Assembly: GCA_029204225.1 (NCBI GenBank)
Contig: CM055098.1
Coordinates: forward strand, 49,228,277-49,292,276
DNA length: 64,000 nt
Direction: 5' to 3'
From: Diphasiastrum complanatum
Lineage: Eukaryota > Streptophyta > Lycopodiopsida > Lycopodiales > Lycopodiaceae
The notes under the pieces are model-generated. The model was given only the letters and a program-made list of their open reading frames with translations. It searched no databases and was not told the origin of the DNA. Made by a program: the position numbers and the translations under genes. Of this stretch, positions 24,289-36,250 are shown piece by piece (position 1 is the first letter of the stretch; each line of letters opens with the position of its first letter).

Positions 24289-25655
24289 TCAACCACCTGC
24301 TGTACGGTACAACCACCTGTTATCTAACTCCACTCCATGTGAACACACCTTCACTCCGTTCTCCCTCCACCTATATGAAACATACCCCTTCACCACCGAT
24401 GTTTCATCAATGAAATTCCTTGGGTAGTTCTTTGAGCACTTTCCATCCTTCATGCAGAGTGCATTTGGAAAAGCTGTTCTGCATGGGCCATGCATCATAC
24501 ATGTCCTCACTATCTCGTACAACTCCGGATCTTTCTCCTTCATAGGAACCTCTGCACACACAATGGGATCGTAATCTCCAACCGTGATGGGTTTGCTCCG
24601 CTCCTCCAATATAATCAAAAGGTGGGCGTGAGGCAATCCTCTCTTCTGGAATTCCACGACATGCAGCCTCCCTATAATGCGTCCAAAAATACCATCGTTC
24701 TTCAGTAGGTCGATCAAATGCTGAAGCTTCATGCTAAAAACCCTCGATACCAAATCAGGACTATCTGCAGCTTTCTACTGGAATCGCAACTCTCTCCTCA
24801 CCTCCAACCAATTTGGGTTCACCGTCATTGTGATAAACAAATCGGGAGAACCCAACTCCCTAACGACGACCATAGCATCTTGGTATTGCTGATGCATATG
24901 ACGCGGTGAACCGATGTATGAAGATGGAAGCACTACCCGCGTTCCTATGTCGCTAGAAGAATGAGCTTCCACGACATCAGCAATACCAATACAAATTTCT
25001 CTACGAAAACTATGTTGATTATTGTAGTAGTAATTCATGTTATTTTGCACCATCTTTGTCATCATGTCATATGCATACTCTTGCAGCAGCCTTCCACCCA
25101 GATGGATCTGTGAAACATGCTCTGCACGAACCTGTAAATGATAGTAGTAAAACTCTCGAACGGTGACAGCTCTATGGCTACCCTCTAAATGCTCTTCAAA
25201 AGCATCAGAAAGTGCATCGTTATGGACATCATCATCGGCGCGTGCATCATCCCTGACATGCACATGTGGGATTTCCGATACCACCCATCGGTACCAAATG
25301 GAAATAACAGTACAAAATGCAATGCATCATATGAAGAATGATGTTGTGTGATGAACTGCAAACCATCCTGAATGGAATGCAGTATGATGTCACGCATTCC
25401 ATCACTCGTGGTCTCGTCTAAAGGCATAAGCACCGCAATCTCATTGCTCGTGGGAGCATTGAATTGCTTGCTCACTCTACTCTGCGAACAACCTGATACT
25501 ATGCGGAGACGAATATCCTTTGTGACGTTCTCCCGCATGATCCGTGCAATGTTCTTAAAATGTTGCGCAAATGGACTCACATCCACCATCATGCTCTGCA
25601 AGACAGAGAGAACATCACGCCTAAGCTCGAGGTTCAAAGATAATTTCTGATCCAT
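24289..25655 (-). pseudogene. Helitron Rep (helitron helicase-like domain), truncated
   Basis: Minus-strand coding from about ATG 25655, next to an intron-like acceptor. An N-terminal part (YDALHFVLLFPFGTDGWYR) is followed by REFYYYHLQVR, then LGSPDLFITMTVNPNW and RLHVVEFQKRGLPHAHLLI. The last carries the HxH (HUH) metal-binding motif of Rep endonucleases. The Cys-rich segment CMMHGPCRTAFPNALCMKDG leads to DNRW, after which a 1-bp deletion shifts VVPY out of frame and homology stops. The catalytic Tyr motif, the helicase and both Helitron termini are missing. Lesions are a frameshift near 25275, a TAG at 24775 and a frameshift near 24305. The break coincides with the adjacent Copia LTR, which probably inserted into it. 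Confidence 0.88.
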
Positions 25656-25979
25656 CTGCAAAAATGCGACTCTGCAGTTTAACTCACAATTCCTGACAGA
25701 CAAAAAACGCGAAAAAGACGATACTACATTTTTACACGTAATTTTTGACAGGCGATAGTATCTGGATTGTAGAGAGAAAAAATGCGGCACTGTTGTCAAA
25801 CTCCGTGTATTTTTGCAGACTGTCAAATAAGTGTTTAGCGCCATCTTTATGTCCAGTAGGGTTGAACAAGTGTTACCGCCATCTCCAACTTTGTTATTGT
25901 CATTGTGTTGTTTGTTACTATACTACTGTACTGATGACAAAGCTTTATCATCTTCATGTGGATCTGTCACCAGAATACG

Positions 25980-28650
25980 ATCCGCTCAGGACAAGAAATT
26001 CAAAGCAATCCAAATTGTCAACTTTTGATATGATCCGATACAGAGAGGAAAAGCTAAAGCATGTAGATTTATGGTCATCAGGATCATTGTATCCTATTGA
26101 TTCATGTTCATTGCAACATTCAGATTTTCATTTAGTGAGTCAATTAATAATCTATATGTGTCATGACAAAAATGGTCTTTCGGGTTACTGTGAGAATTTG
26201 ATGCTCTATGGGAATGCACATTCAATGCAAAGAATACATTATTTGGAAGATGAATAAAGAGAAATATCAATGGAGTGTGAAGAAAAATCAACAAAGTTGA
26301 AAACTTGTTTGGAAGAAAATGAGATGTTCAAGAAGGAGATCCAAAGGTTGAAATCTTCTTTGCATCATTTTACAACTAGTAATGATGAGATAAAAACTAC
26401 ATTTCAATCCATGCGTATCTCATATTTGTCTCTTGTTAAAGATATGGACGTGCTCAACTGAAAGGTCCGAAGCAACAAGAGAAAAAGATTGGTAACCAAA
26501 GATATATGTGATCTATCATCCAGAGGAGGTTATATAAAAAGGCGAATATATGCATTCAAGTAAGTTATAGCTTATTTGGTATTGAATATTGCTTGAACTT
26601 TTTGATTCATTCATAATCACTAGTTTTGTTATTTATTAATTTCAACTTTCTGTTGATTTGCTTATTATGCTATTGTGAATACTATGAGTGTCCTAATTTT
26701 ACTGATATTTTCATGAACATTATGTTTGCAATGCAGATCAGCATTGGTTGTTGAAGACCATTTGGCCGATGAGATTTCCATTGGAAACTCACTAGGTTCT
26801 ATCTTGATTTCTAAATCTATGAAATCAATATTAAACAATAACAAAATGAAAAAGATTAAGGCTCCAGTTACTGATAGCATTATGAATGAAGTTGAAAAAA
26901 TATTAGACACTACATTGGCTCAGGGGGCATGTGATTTTTTTAGCATCAGTAGAGAAATATATGCAACAATGTTTAAGATGATACAGGAGGCATTTACACA
27001 GGTAAGTATTAAAAAGTTTCCAATCCCATGACCATTTCATCTTTTAAAAAAAAAAAAACATGTTAAACCAAGGTATGCAGACAATAGCTGGTAATTCATC
27101 TCATATCAATGAAGTGTATTGCTCGAAAGGAGAATGTCTAGCATATAACAATTCCAACAATTTATTTATTGATATTAATCGGCTACTAATATTCATCATA
27201 AATTTTTATGGTATTACAAATGAGAATGTCAATAACAAGTTGATAGTTGTTCTCAAGTTAGATGAGTCTGAAATTATAAAAGGACAAAAAATGGAGAGAG
27301 TTAGTCTTACGATCATGAATGGATCACTTTCAAATTCAGAAGACTCAGAAGGCCTCAACTTCAATGTTCAATCAGAAAATGATATCTGGTTGTTGGCAGC
27401 ATTTCAGGTATAGCAGTTCATTTGCATAATCAATAGGGATAATCATTTTAATATGGATTTCATTTGGAAAATCTTCTCTATGTTAATATTATGAGGCTAA
27501 ATCATGTTTTTGTTTTCTCTTATAGGTGATAAAAGAAGACCACGACATTTTCTCATGGATATTTAATAGAATGTCATATCTTGCCACCATAAAAACTCAC
27601 AAGGAGGGAGTTCCACTCAATATTTTTGGAATTGGCACTTTCAACATAGAATGGCATTTAGCAGGAGATCTGAAGACATTACAATGTATGTTCAATGTAT
27701 CCCATGGCGCTAACTCTAAACACCTTTGTTTGTACTACATGAAGACAACAAAAGACATGACAAGGAGTACAGGAATATCAAGAGATCGAAAAGATCCTAA
27801 TTGAAAACTCGTACTACCGATTTCTCTTCAGAATGTTCATATTTGTAGATTGCATGCAGAGGTGCGTATAATAAAAAAAATAATATATCTTCACATCTTG
27901 TTTGCATGAAATTTCGAACCAAAGGCATCTACGAAGGAAGCTATTTCTAGATTAGAGGATGTGTTGTCTAAAGCAGACTTACATAAAGGCCACGTTAAAA
28001 TAAAAAAAGATGACAAGCTATCAAGTAAAACAAGAAATATTTCATGCAAGCCGAGCATTGGAGGATCCAAAGCTCAAAGATTTTTATCAAATTATCTGGC
28101 AAACAATCCAAGATTCAATACTCGGTTTTGAAAGAGATTATTGCTGCAACTCAAGATTTCGAAGAAGAAGGTTCTACTCATATACACAAAGTAGAAGTTT
28201 GGAGAAAAATTAAACAACATGGTGAATTACTTGAGAAAAGATAAATTTTCAAATATTGATGTATAAATGATACAGAAAACAACCAGTGAATTTGTGGATG
28301 CAGTTCGAAATGCATGAGGTGTTGATTATATAACACATTGTATGGTAAGATTTCGATGTTACACTACTATAGACAAATATGTGCAATTAATTTAGATACT
28401 TTTGCTACTGATTTAGATTTTGTTTTTATAACATGCAGCACAAATTACGGCATCATTCGACATTCTTTGCAAGAAATAGTGGAAGTCTTAGCATATGTCA
28501 TCACAAGGAATGGAAAAATCTCATTGGCAAGGAAGAGCGACAAAAAGTACACAACATGGTGGGACTAGCACAAAGAACAACTATATACTGTAATTTTTCA
28601 ATGGTTTTACAGAAGAATCCAAATTTGTCATAATACAAAATCGACGGATT
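25980..28650 (+). pseudogene. Unrecognised multi-exon transposase-like gene
   Basis: One frame runs from about 25980 to 26560 with TAA at 26255 and TGA at 26459. It includes a coiled coil (CLEENEMFKKEIQRLKSSL, about 26310-26370). Plant-like splice sites then follow: donor GTAAGT near 26561 and acceptor GCAATGCAG at about 26735; donor GTAAGT at 27001; donor GTATAG at about 27409 and acceptor CTTATAG at 27525. The 27526-27865 exon reads FGIGTFNIEWHLAGDLKTLQ, then MFNVSHGANSKHLCLY and VHICRLHAE. This GD..........GA.....C..C and LHA pattern recalls DDE-type transposases of poorly described eukaryotic families; I do not recognise the family with certainty. A later segment to about 28650 is broken by many stops. 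A 0.52-kb piece is duplicated at 44724-45246. Confidence 0.45.
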
Positions 28651-28783
28651 ATAAAAAAATTCAAAAAATATGCAAATGTATACAAGCCAATAGGCAATAA
28701 GCATACAAATGAATTTTGTATATCAAATGAAAAAGTTTACAAAGTTCGGTTATCCAATACTTACTATACTTTCGACACTTTCT

Positions 28784-29714
28784 CTAATAAAATTGTAATT
28801 TAAAATCATGCAACAATTTTCTTCTCTCGTAAGGATCCAAGAGCTCATGGTTTTCATGCTTACTCAGATCAACGTAGGCTGCATACAATGCAAAATGAGA
28901 TGACCTGAGCATGGAATTCACTGGACCATATCCTAAAATCTTAAGTGCAATATTTTTGTTTACAAAAATTATTTTATGCACCTTATTAAAATTATGTCCT
29001 CCAAGAAAATGAGAAAGTGTCTTGATTGCCATAATCATTGTATCACCATGTTGATGAAACTTTGAATGGACAGTAGTTATCTCATTATTCTTGAAGAACT
29101 TCAGATAATGACCCAATGCATGATTTCTTGAAAATTCTCTAGCAGAGGATCTTTGGCCACCTCGACGAATTGCAAAATCATCAAGAAAAATTGTTTCCTG
29201 GAATGAAAAAAAAAAATGCAAAGTAAGCTCTAGTATAAAATCTGACATTACGGATCTATTAGTACAAGATAAAATACAAAACTTAAACATTCAGCTTTGT
29301 CTTCCTTGATTACTACCTCTCCATCAATATTATGTCCACCTTTCGATGTCAATAAGGTTGGTGAATAGACAGTTAGATTTGAAAAACCAAGCTGGATTTG
29401 AAATCTCAGAAACTCTTCGTAAAAAAAAAATCATTTTCTTTTTGGCACATTTTCTCCACAGCCATTTTCAAGCAATCTTTCCCTAAATAGAACTCATATT
29501 TATTTAAATAGTCAACACCAGGGAGAAGATCATCAATATCATAATCGATTATATCCGAAAATTCATGAAGCTCTTTGTTCAAAATACAAAGAGTCTCGAC
29601 TTCTGTGAAATAAAAAAGATTCGATATATCCGATAGTGTCAAAAAAGAATTATTATCTATATTATAAGTAGGAAATGTGATAAGAGCCACATTTGAAAGG
29701 ACTGTATATTTCAT
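28784..29714 (-). pseudogene. Unrecognised gene fragment, two or three exons
   Basis: Minus strand. An upstream exon (29714-29406, SDISNLFYFTEVETLCILNK, then DIDDLLPGVDYLNKYEFYLG) stops at TTTTACGAAGAG. A shifted continuation (FQIQLGFSNLTVYSPTLLTS, about 29320-29405) leads toward a downstream exon that starts after an FQ-type acceptor near 29203 (ETIFLDDFAIRRGG) and ends in YERRKLLHDFKLQFY. No known domain was recognised. It is convergent with the transposase-like gene and may belong to the same element. Confidence 0.35.
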
Positions 29715-29907
29715 CCACTATAGTCCAGTGGAAAAATATTATTTGATTCCATATGAGAATAAGTAAGGATTGCTAGTTTGTTTTTGTTGCTTTAATTTGG
29801 ATGATTACTCCTGTTCAAATAATTTTTAAGTTTTATTTTGATTATTGTAGTCAGCATTGGAACTTGAACATTCTTTTTGTAAAAATAAATGAGGGAGTTT
29901 CAAATTT

Positions 29908-29912
29908 TCTAT
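29908..29912 (+). repeat. Target-site duplication, left copy (TCTAT)
   Basis: Five bases immediately before the TG of the plus-orientation LTR. They match the reverse complement of 38569-38573. Confidence 0.85.
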
Positions 29913-30649
29913 TGTGAAGAATTGAAAAAGATTATCTATATTAGATATAGGGGTCTTATGTTTTTTACATCAAGCATCTAGGTGTAGGATGTTGATAGGA
30001 ATAAATTTGGCATATATGGCAAATTATGCATTTCCACTTGTAATGCCACTATTGAGCCAAAATAGAGTAAGAGGCTAAACACTTGCTAATTAGAGTGTAG
30101 ACAAGTGTAAAGTTTTTGTTTGATGAATTCCAAGAGGTCCAATAGGATTTAGAGGTGGAACCTTGTGAGGTCCAATAGAAAATTGAGGTGTGCTTGAATA
30201 TAGTCCAATAGAATTAAGAGGTGCATGGTTCAATGATCCAATAGGATCAAGAGGTGACAAAATATGGTCCAATCATAGTTAAGCATAGTGGTAGCTCATG
30301 GACCTACTAGTATCATTGTACTCCTCATTTTGAAGCGAATTGATTTGGTGATTTCATGGATTTTGTGAGTTATTGAATTTCTAGCTTTCTCTCTCTACCC
30401 GAGAGCTCATGATTCATTTTCTCTCTCTACTCGAGGAGAGCAGCTTGTTTTTACTTAGATTATTTTTTGAATACTTCCCACACGTGTGAGTGAGAGTTGG
30501 AAGTGATTGAATGCATGTAGTAGTGTGTTTTTGCCATAGGATTCAAGATTGATCTTGAATCTCAATCTAGTCTTGATCTTGGTGCATCTACACACCTTAG
30601 GAGATCACAAGTACATGTAGTGGACAGCCCACACGTGTGAAATTCAACA
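29913..30649 (+). repeat. Copia 5' LTR (737 bp)
   Basis: Begins TGTGAAGAATTG and ends TTCAACA, directly followed by the PBS. It is nearly identical to the reverse complement of 38574-39300: the 60-residue frame in each LTR differs at a single residue. Confidence 0.95.
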
Positions 30650-30662
30650 TGGTATCAGAGCC
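30650..30662 (+). other. Primer-binding site of the split Copia
   Basis: TGGTATCAGAGCC directly after the LTR end, complementary to the 3' end of initiator Met-tRNA. About 740 bp of leader separates it from gag. Confidence 0.95.
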
Positions 30663-31404
30663 TACCTAAGGTTACCATGCATTTTGATCCATCTAAGTGA
30701 AAAATTTTCATCAATCTTGAGCTAGAAGTTGTCAAGGCCCATTTTCCTAGCTATCTTGTTCAATCTTGGATCAAAAGAGATCAAAAGGACATTGATTGGG
30801 TCTGACCTAGTACTGTACGGAATCAGGTGCTCAGACACATGTGAGGAACATCCAATTTCAGTTTGGAAGTTCTCTCTCATGTTTGATCCATTTATCTTGC
30901 TTGATAGCTTGTTTTGAAACTATTTTTGTCTAGTTTCTGTTGCAATCAGTTTCATTCCATTTGGTTGAGCCAATCAAAAGTTATAAGCTTTTGAAGAGGG
31001 TTAGGTAGGGCACCTAGACCTGGGTGGACACATTTGGTTTGGTCAAGAGATTTCTTGGTTGATCCAAAATCACAGTTGTATGCTTGCCAATCTCATCTAT
31101 ATGTGATCTAGGCACTGTTTTGAAATCTTAGCCATTTTGTTTCATGCAATATCATTGTATTTGATTCAAATTTGATTTCTTAGTGTATTTCACATGTGCT
31201 AAGAGTGTTAGATCCTAACTTTGCCTATATCCATCATTTGATGTGAAATAGATCTTGTTTTAGAGAGATTTGAGTAGCTAGTAAGAATCAATTCACAAAT
31301 TGTTGTAAGATCTTTCATAGAAGGAGATAGTACTCAATTATTGGATCCTATTGAAAGTGTGTAACAACATTTATTGTTCATCATTTGAGTTTTCTTCACT
31401 TCAA

Positions 31405-33374
31405 ATGTCTTCAATGGGTTCATCCTTGTTGGAACCAAGTGAAAGATTGACCACTTCAAATTATTCAATTTGGAAAATGAGGATGGAGTCCATCTTGATC
31501 CTTCAAGACGTGATGGACATAGTTCTTGGCCTTGAAGAAGAACCAAAAGTTCTTCAAGAGGTTCAAAAATACAAAAAGAGAGCTAGGATGGCTCTCCACT
31601 ACATTAAGATGAATGTCTCTAATGAGATATTGAGGGAGATAGGTACTTGTACAACAGCCAAAGAAGCTTGGGAGTGTCTCAAGACTATCTATGAGGCTAA
31701 GAATACCTCTAGGCTTCTCACTCTTAGGAATCAAATTTTTCAAAGTAGCCAAAAGAGTGATGAGAGTGTATCTAGTTATGTTTTGAGAGTAAAAGATATT
31801 CATAGAGAGCTTGCTTTCATTGGTGATTCCATCAATCAAAATGAGCTAGTTCAAGTCATTCTCAATGGCTTGAGAAGTGAATTTGATAACCTTGTCCAAT
31901 CCTATGCCATTAAGGAGGAGCTACCAAGTTTGGAGGCTCTCCAAAGTGTGCTAATTTCAGAAGAATCAAGATAAGAGTACAAGCTCTTGAGGATGGACAA
32001 GCTTTCTCTCACTCATAATGATGGCAAAGCTCTCTTTGCCAAGGATAAGCACAAAGTGAGGAGCAAGAACCAACATGAACAATCCTCAATCAAGGACAAA
32101 ATCAAATCCAAAGACAAACATGAGGAGGAAGATGATTCCTCTAATGCTTCATCATCCAAGCTCAAGAAGAAGAAGAAGATCAAGTGCTTTTATTGTGGCA
32201 AGAAAGGTCATTATGCCACCAATTGCTTCAAAAAGAAGAATCTTTTAAGCAAGCCAATATTACCAATGAGAAGGAAGACACTATTGCAAGTGATGGAGAG
32301 GGATCTCTTATGGTCTCTAGTTTCTCATCTACTCCTTCCAAGAAGGACGGCCTATGGTATATTGATAGTGGAGCCTCTTCACATATGTGTAGCTCCAAGG
32401 ACTCTTTCTCTTCTATTGCACCTTATGATAGAGTCAAGAAATCAATATACACTGCAAATGATTTTGAATGTCCTATTGAAGGCATAGGGAACATTCCCTT
32501 GAAGCTTGCATCCTCTAAAGTTCTTTCTCTCTCTAGAGTTCTTTATGTATCTAAGCTTACCAAGAATCTTATTAGTGTTGGCCAATTGCTTGATAATGGC
32601 CTTGATGTAAAATTCAATGTTGATACTTGCACTATCAAGAAGAATGATGAGATACTTGCATTACGATCTAGATTTGGTGGCATCTATAAACTAGATCCAA
32701 ATGAGTATGTGAATGCTTGTAATGTTGCTCTTGTGAACAAGCTCTCTATGGAAGAATTATGGAATAGGAGGTTGGGACATCCCAACTACAAATCCATGCT
32801 CTCTATGATCAAAGAATCCAAAGCTATTGGCTTGCCAAAGTCATTCTCCAAGAAGATCAAGCCTTGTGAGGCTTGTGCTATTGCTAAATCTCACAAAAAG
32901 CCATTTACAAGATCTTCTATCAAAAGCAAGCATCCTTTGGAGTTAATCCACTTGGATGTGCATTTCTCATCAACTACAAGCAAGGGAGGAGCCACTTGTT
33001 TTGTTACTTTCATTGATGATTACACAAGATTCACTTGGATATATCTTCTTGCTTCAAAATCTATGGTGTTTGATCATTTCCTTATTTTCAAAGCTTATGT
33101 AGAGAAGCAATTCTCATTCAAGATTAAAGCTCTTAGAAGTGATGGAGGTGATGAATATATCTCCAATAAATTTCAAGATTTTTGTGAGCTTGAAGGCATT
33201 AAAAGAGAGTTTTCTTGTGCCTACTCTCCATCTCAAAATGGAGTGGCCGAGAGAAAGAATAGATCTCTATGTGAATGTGCAAAATCTATGAGAATTGAGG
33301 CATCTTTGCCCAAATATTTTTGGGGAGAAGCCATTAATTGTGCAAATTATCTTTGCAATAGGCTCAATTTTTGA
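31405..33374 (+). pseudogene. Copia gag-protease-integrase (5' half of the split element)
   Basis: Gag starts at ATG 31405 (MSSMGSSLLEPSERLTTSNY) with a UBN2-type core. One in-frame TAA (31972) interrupts it before a lysine-rich stretch and the CCHC knuckle CFYCGKKGHYATNC (32187-32228). A frameshift just after the knuckle moves to the pol frame. That frame has a protease with DSGASSHMCSSKD (about 32365), the integrase zinc finger (RRLGHP...CEACAIAKSHKKPF) and the DDE core: FVTFIDDYTRFTW (about 33000), ALRSDGGDEYIS (about 33130) and SPSQNGVAERKNR (about 33225-33265). The frame ends in NYLCNRLNF and a stop at 33374, exactly at the inversion breakpoint. Except for one stop and one shift it is well preserved. 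Confidence 0.95.
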
Positions 33375-33799
33375 CAGAAGAAAAGGGCAAAAATGACATA
33401 CAAATATTATTGGAAAACAAAAAAAAATTTCGCTAGCCTCAGATAGAGCTTCAAATAATCTATCTTGGTGTCTTTTTTGATAATTTTATCTTATCTGATA
33501 GATACTGCTAGCCTCAAGTAGATTCCGTTGGCCTCAGATAAATCGGATAAAGCAGATTCCGTTCTATCTTGGTGTCTTCTTTGATAATTTGAACAGGTAA
33601 TAGTAATGAGTCAGCTTCAAATGTTGTTGATTTTCTGATTTTGGTTACAGCTTATGTAGGTAAAACAAGCTTTGTAATGCAGGTGAAAATCAGATTTTCA
33701 GCTATTTTTTTATGTAATCTAACTCGAATTTCGATTTGCATTCATTAGGGGATATTAAAACTCAAAATGGGCCCCTTTGTCAAGATGCTGTTTTTGGAT

Positions 33800-34794
33800 A
33801 ATGGATTTTAAAGTATCACCTGCCGGTCAATCTATCATGGAAGTTTTAGTTTAACATGCTTATCTTCACAATGAGCTCAACATTCATGATCTGAATCCAA
33901 ATGATAGAAGCAAATGCAATTGTAAGTTTTCAGATTCAATTTCTTTAGATTTAGCATTTTCTTTAAATTATATTTTTCTTGAGATGTTTTTGTTGGTTTT
34001 GCAGATTTGTATCCATCAAATTTCTTTGAATGGCAATCAGTTCAATCGATTGTAGGAATAATCGATGTCATACATTCGGATATTGGTATTTTACAATATA
34101 AAGGTCATTCTCCAAAATCACTTTTAGAGTCAGGAGTTTTTTTTATGATCGCACCTATTTTTCTGATAAAAATGATTTAGTTGGTAGATTAGAGCCATAT
34201 CCTCTACCAGATTTTTCGAGTGAGGAATGGATTTATCCTAATGTAGCAATTTAAAAAGTTTTTGATCTAGGCTATATATTGATAGTCAGAGTATATTAAA
34301 ATGTAGCACTGGATCAAAGAATAATAGATTAAGTTGGTATCTACCTTTTACTATTTTTATTGATTTTTTTTCCAAATGCAATGTTTGGAGAACGAAAACA
34401 ATGTTCCTTTGTAAGGACTTGAGTGCTGATATAATCGCTGAGTTGTTGGATGATGGTTGGGATACAAAACGAAATCAACAAGTTGTGCAGAGTATGTTAC
34501 TCATCCATGACATTTAGATATCACATCGAAAAACAAATGCTCACTTTGCTACTGTATTATAGAAGATGGATTAAATGCAAAAATGTTTGGATGCCACTTG
34601 ATCAAGATTTTGGTATAAACCCTCAAGAGCAACTTCAGATAACAGTGAAAAGAAATGACAACATTCTTGCAATGGTTGAGGTCAAGGAAGATTGGTGTCT
34701 CAATCACATTCGATCAGAACTAGACATGTTGCAATTCGATCTACCTCAGTACTATCAATTTCGATTGAATGGTGTAAAGGTACATTATCTCTGA
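33800..34794 (+). pseudogene. Unknown gene family, tandem copy 1
   Basis: A degenerate copy of the gene at 36251-37695. Conserved blocks are HAYLHNELNIHDLNPNDRSK before an intron-like gap, DLYPSNFFEWQSVQSIVGI, DVIHSDIGILQYKG, DFSSEEWIYPNVAI, TMFLCKDLSADIIAELLDDG, then after a frameshift FRYHIEKQMLTLLLYYRRWI and MVEVKEDWCLNHIRSELDML...FRLNGVKV. The last about 45 residues could be a small beta-grasp-like domain, but I do not recognise the family. Copies are about 2.65 kb apart in direct orientation. Confidence 0.5.
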
Positions 34795-34864
34795 TGGAAT
34801 GTCACTGGCATTTTAAAAATCTAGAAGTTTGTATTAAGAGGATGTTGAGTAACTAGCCATATTG

Positions 34865-35720
34865 AACCTAATATCGGTTCAATGCGCATGAATGATTCCG
34901 GTCGGGGACAAACGAAGAAGATGCGCGTTGAATCGATATGGTGAAGGTTGATATCGCTTCAGTGCGCGTGAATGATACCATTCATAAACTCCAGAACAAG
35001 GTGTCAATATTCCGTAAAAGAGTCTAATATCACTTCAACGCACGACAATGATAAATTAAAAGGTCATAAAATGAATGCGCGCGTCGATCCGATATTGCAA
35101 GAGAAAGCTAGAGAATAAAATCAAAAAAAAGTTATGAAATAAACATCACTGAATCTCATTGAATCGAATGATGCCCATATTTATAGCCCATTCTAGTTAA
35201 TCACAACCATACATTTGTCAGAAATCAATTAAAGCTTGGGGCCTATATATATCCACCAATCATAAAGATACAACATTGTACCTGCGCTGCAATATCATAA
35301 AAGGTCAAGCATTAGCCTGGACTCACCCGACTAATGATAGCAATAATGGTTGTCGTAATCCGTGCATCGAGATAAAAAATGTTCACAAGGCTAATAATGA
35401 CGGACGCTCTACCTATTTAAGGACAAACAAGATTACAAAAAAAATTTGGGAACAAGGTTCATTCAGCACCTCAAAAGGCTGATCATTCAGAACATCTGCA
35501 AGGGCTAGGGCGCAAGTTGATTCGATTTTCTACTATGGCCACTCTGATATTGGTTCAGCACGTCCGATTGAAAATAGATAATTTAACATTTGGATGACAC
35601 GCGTTGATTGGCTATTTGGACGGACTATCCCGCAATGGCCACCCTAATATTGGTTTAGCGCGCCCGATTGAAGATCGATTATTTCACATTTGGATGGCAT
35701 GCGTCGATTCGCTATTGAAG
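34865..35720. repeat. Patch of repeated and inverted 17-bp motifs
   Basis: A motif close to AATATCGGTTCAGCGCGC recurs directly at about 34870, 34952, 35023, 35543 and 35648. Its complement (GCGCGTTGAATCGATAT-like) recurs at about 34922, 35072, 35592 and 35698. Within it, 35535-35612 and 35639-35715 are two direct copies of an about 77-bp block about 104 bp apart. It sits between the two tandem gene copies and is GC-richer than its surroundings. Confidence 0.65.
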
Positions 35721-36250
35721 CGGAAAAATGATGTCGAAATCTATGAAAATTATGAACATAGTATATGAAAAATTGTCTCATTAGAGAAACTTAGAGCCCG
35801 ACAAGGGCCTTTGAAAAGAAATTTTTTAATTTTTTTTTTCGTTGTCATGTGGACCAATTGAAACCTTGAAATCGAAGTTCTACGTAACGTAGAATTTTTC
35901 AAATATAAATATAATAATTTTTTTTTAAATATATTATTGTTTTGTCGGGCAGCATGTGGAAATGCTATTGGTTGTTGAGGCATGCCTTTCCAGCTCATCA
36001 TTGCCCGAAGAGACCCAAAAATATTGAAAATGAATATCATAGATTGTTGAAATGAGAAAATCGATTACCATTAATGTATATGCATTGTCAAATCATGGTT
36101 AACATGGTTGGCTAGATTTAATTTGTAACGCCAAATAGTTCAGTGTTTCAAATTTTTTGCCAATTCATATTTTCAGATTCATGGCTTTCTGCCTACGCAT
36201 ATTTTTTGATTCATAGTTTAGTGTTTCAGATTTTTGCCTGCACATAACGA

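Noticed and set aside
30090-30272. 60-residue frame shared by 30090-30272 and 38941-39123
   Set aside because: It lies inside the two LTRs of the split Copia; the identity reflects LTR duplication.
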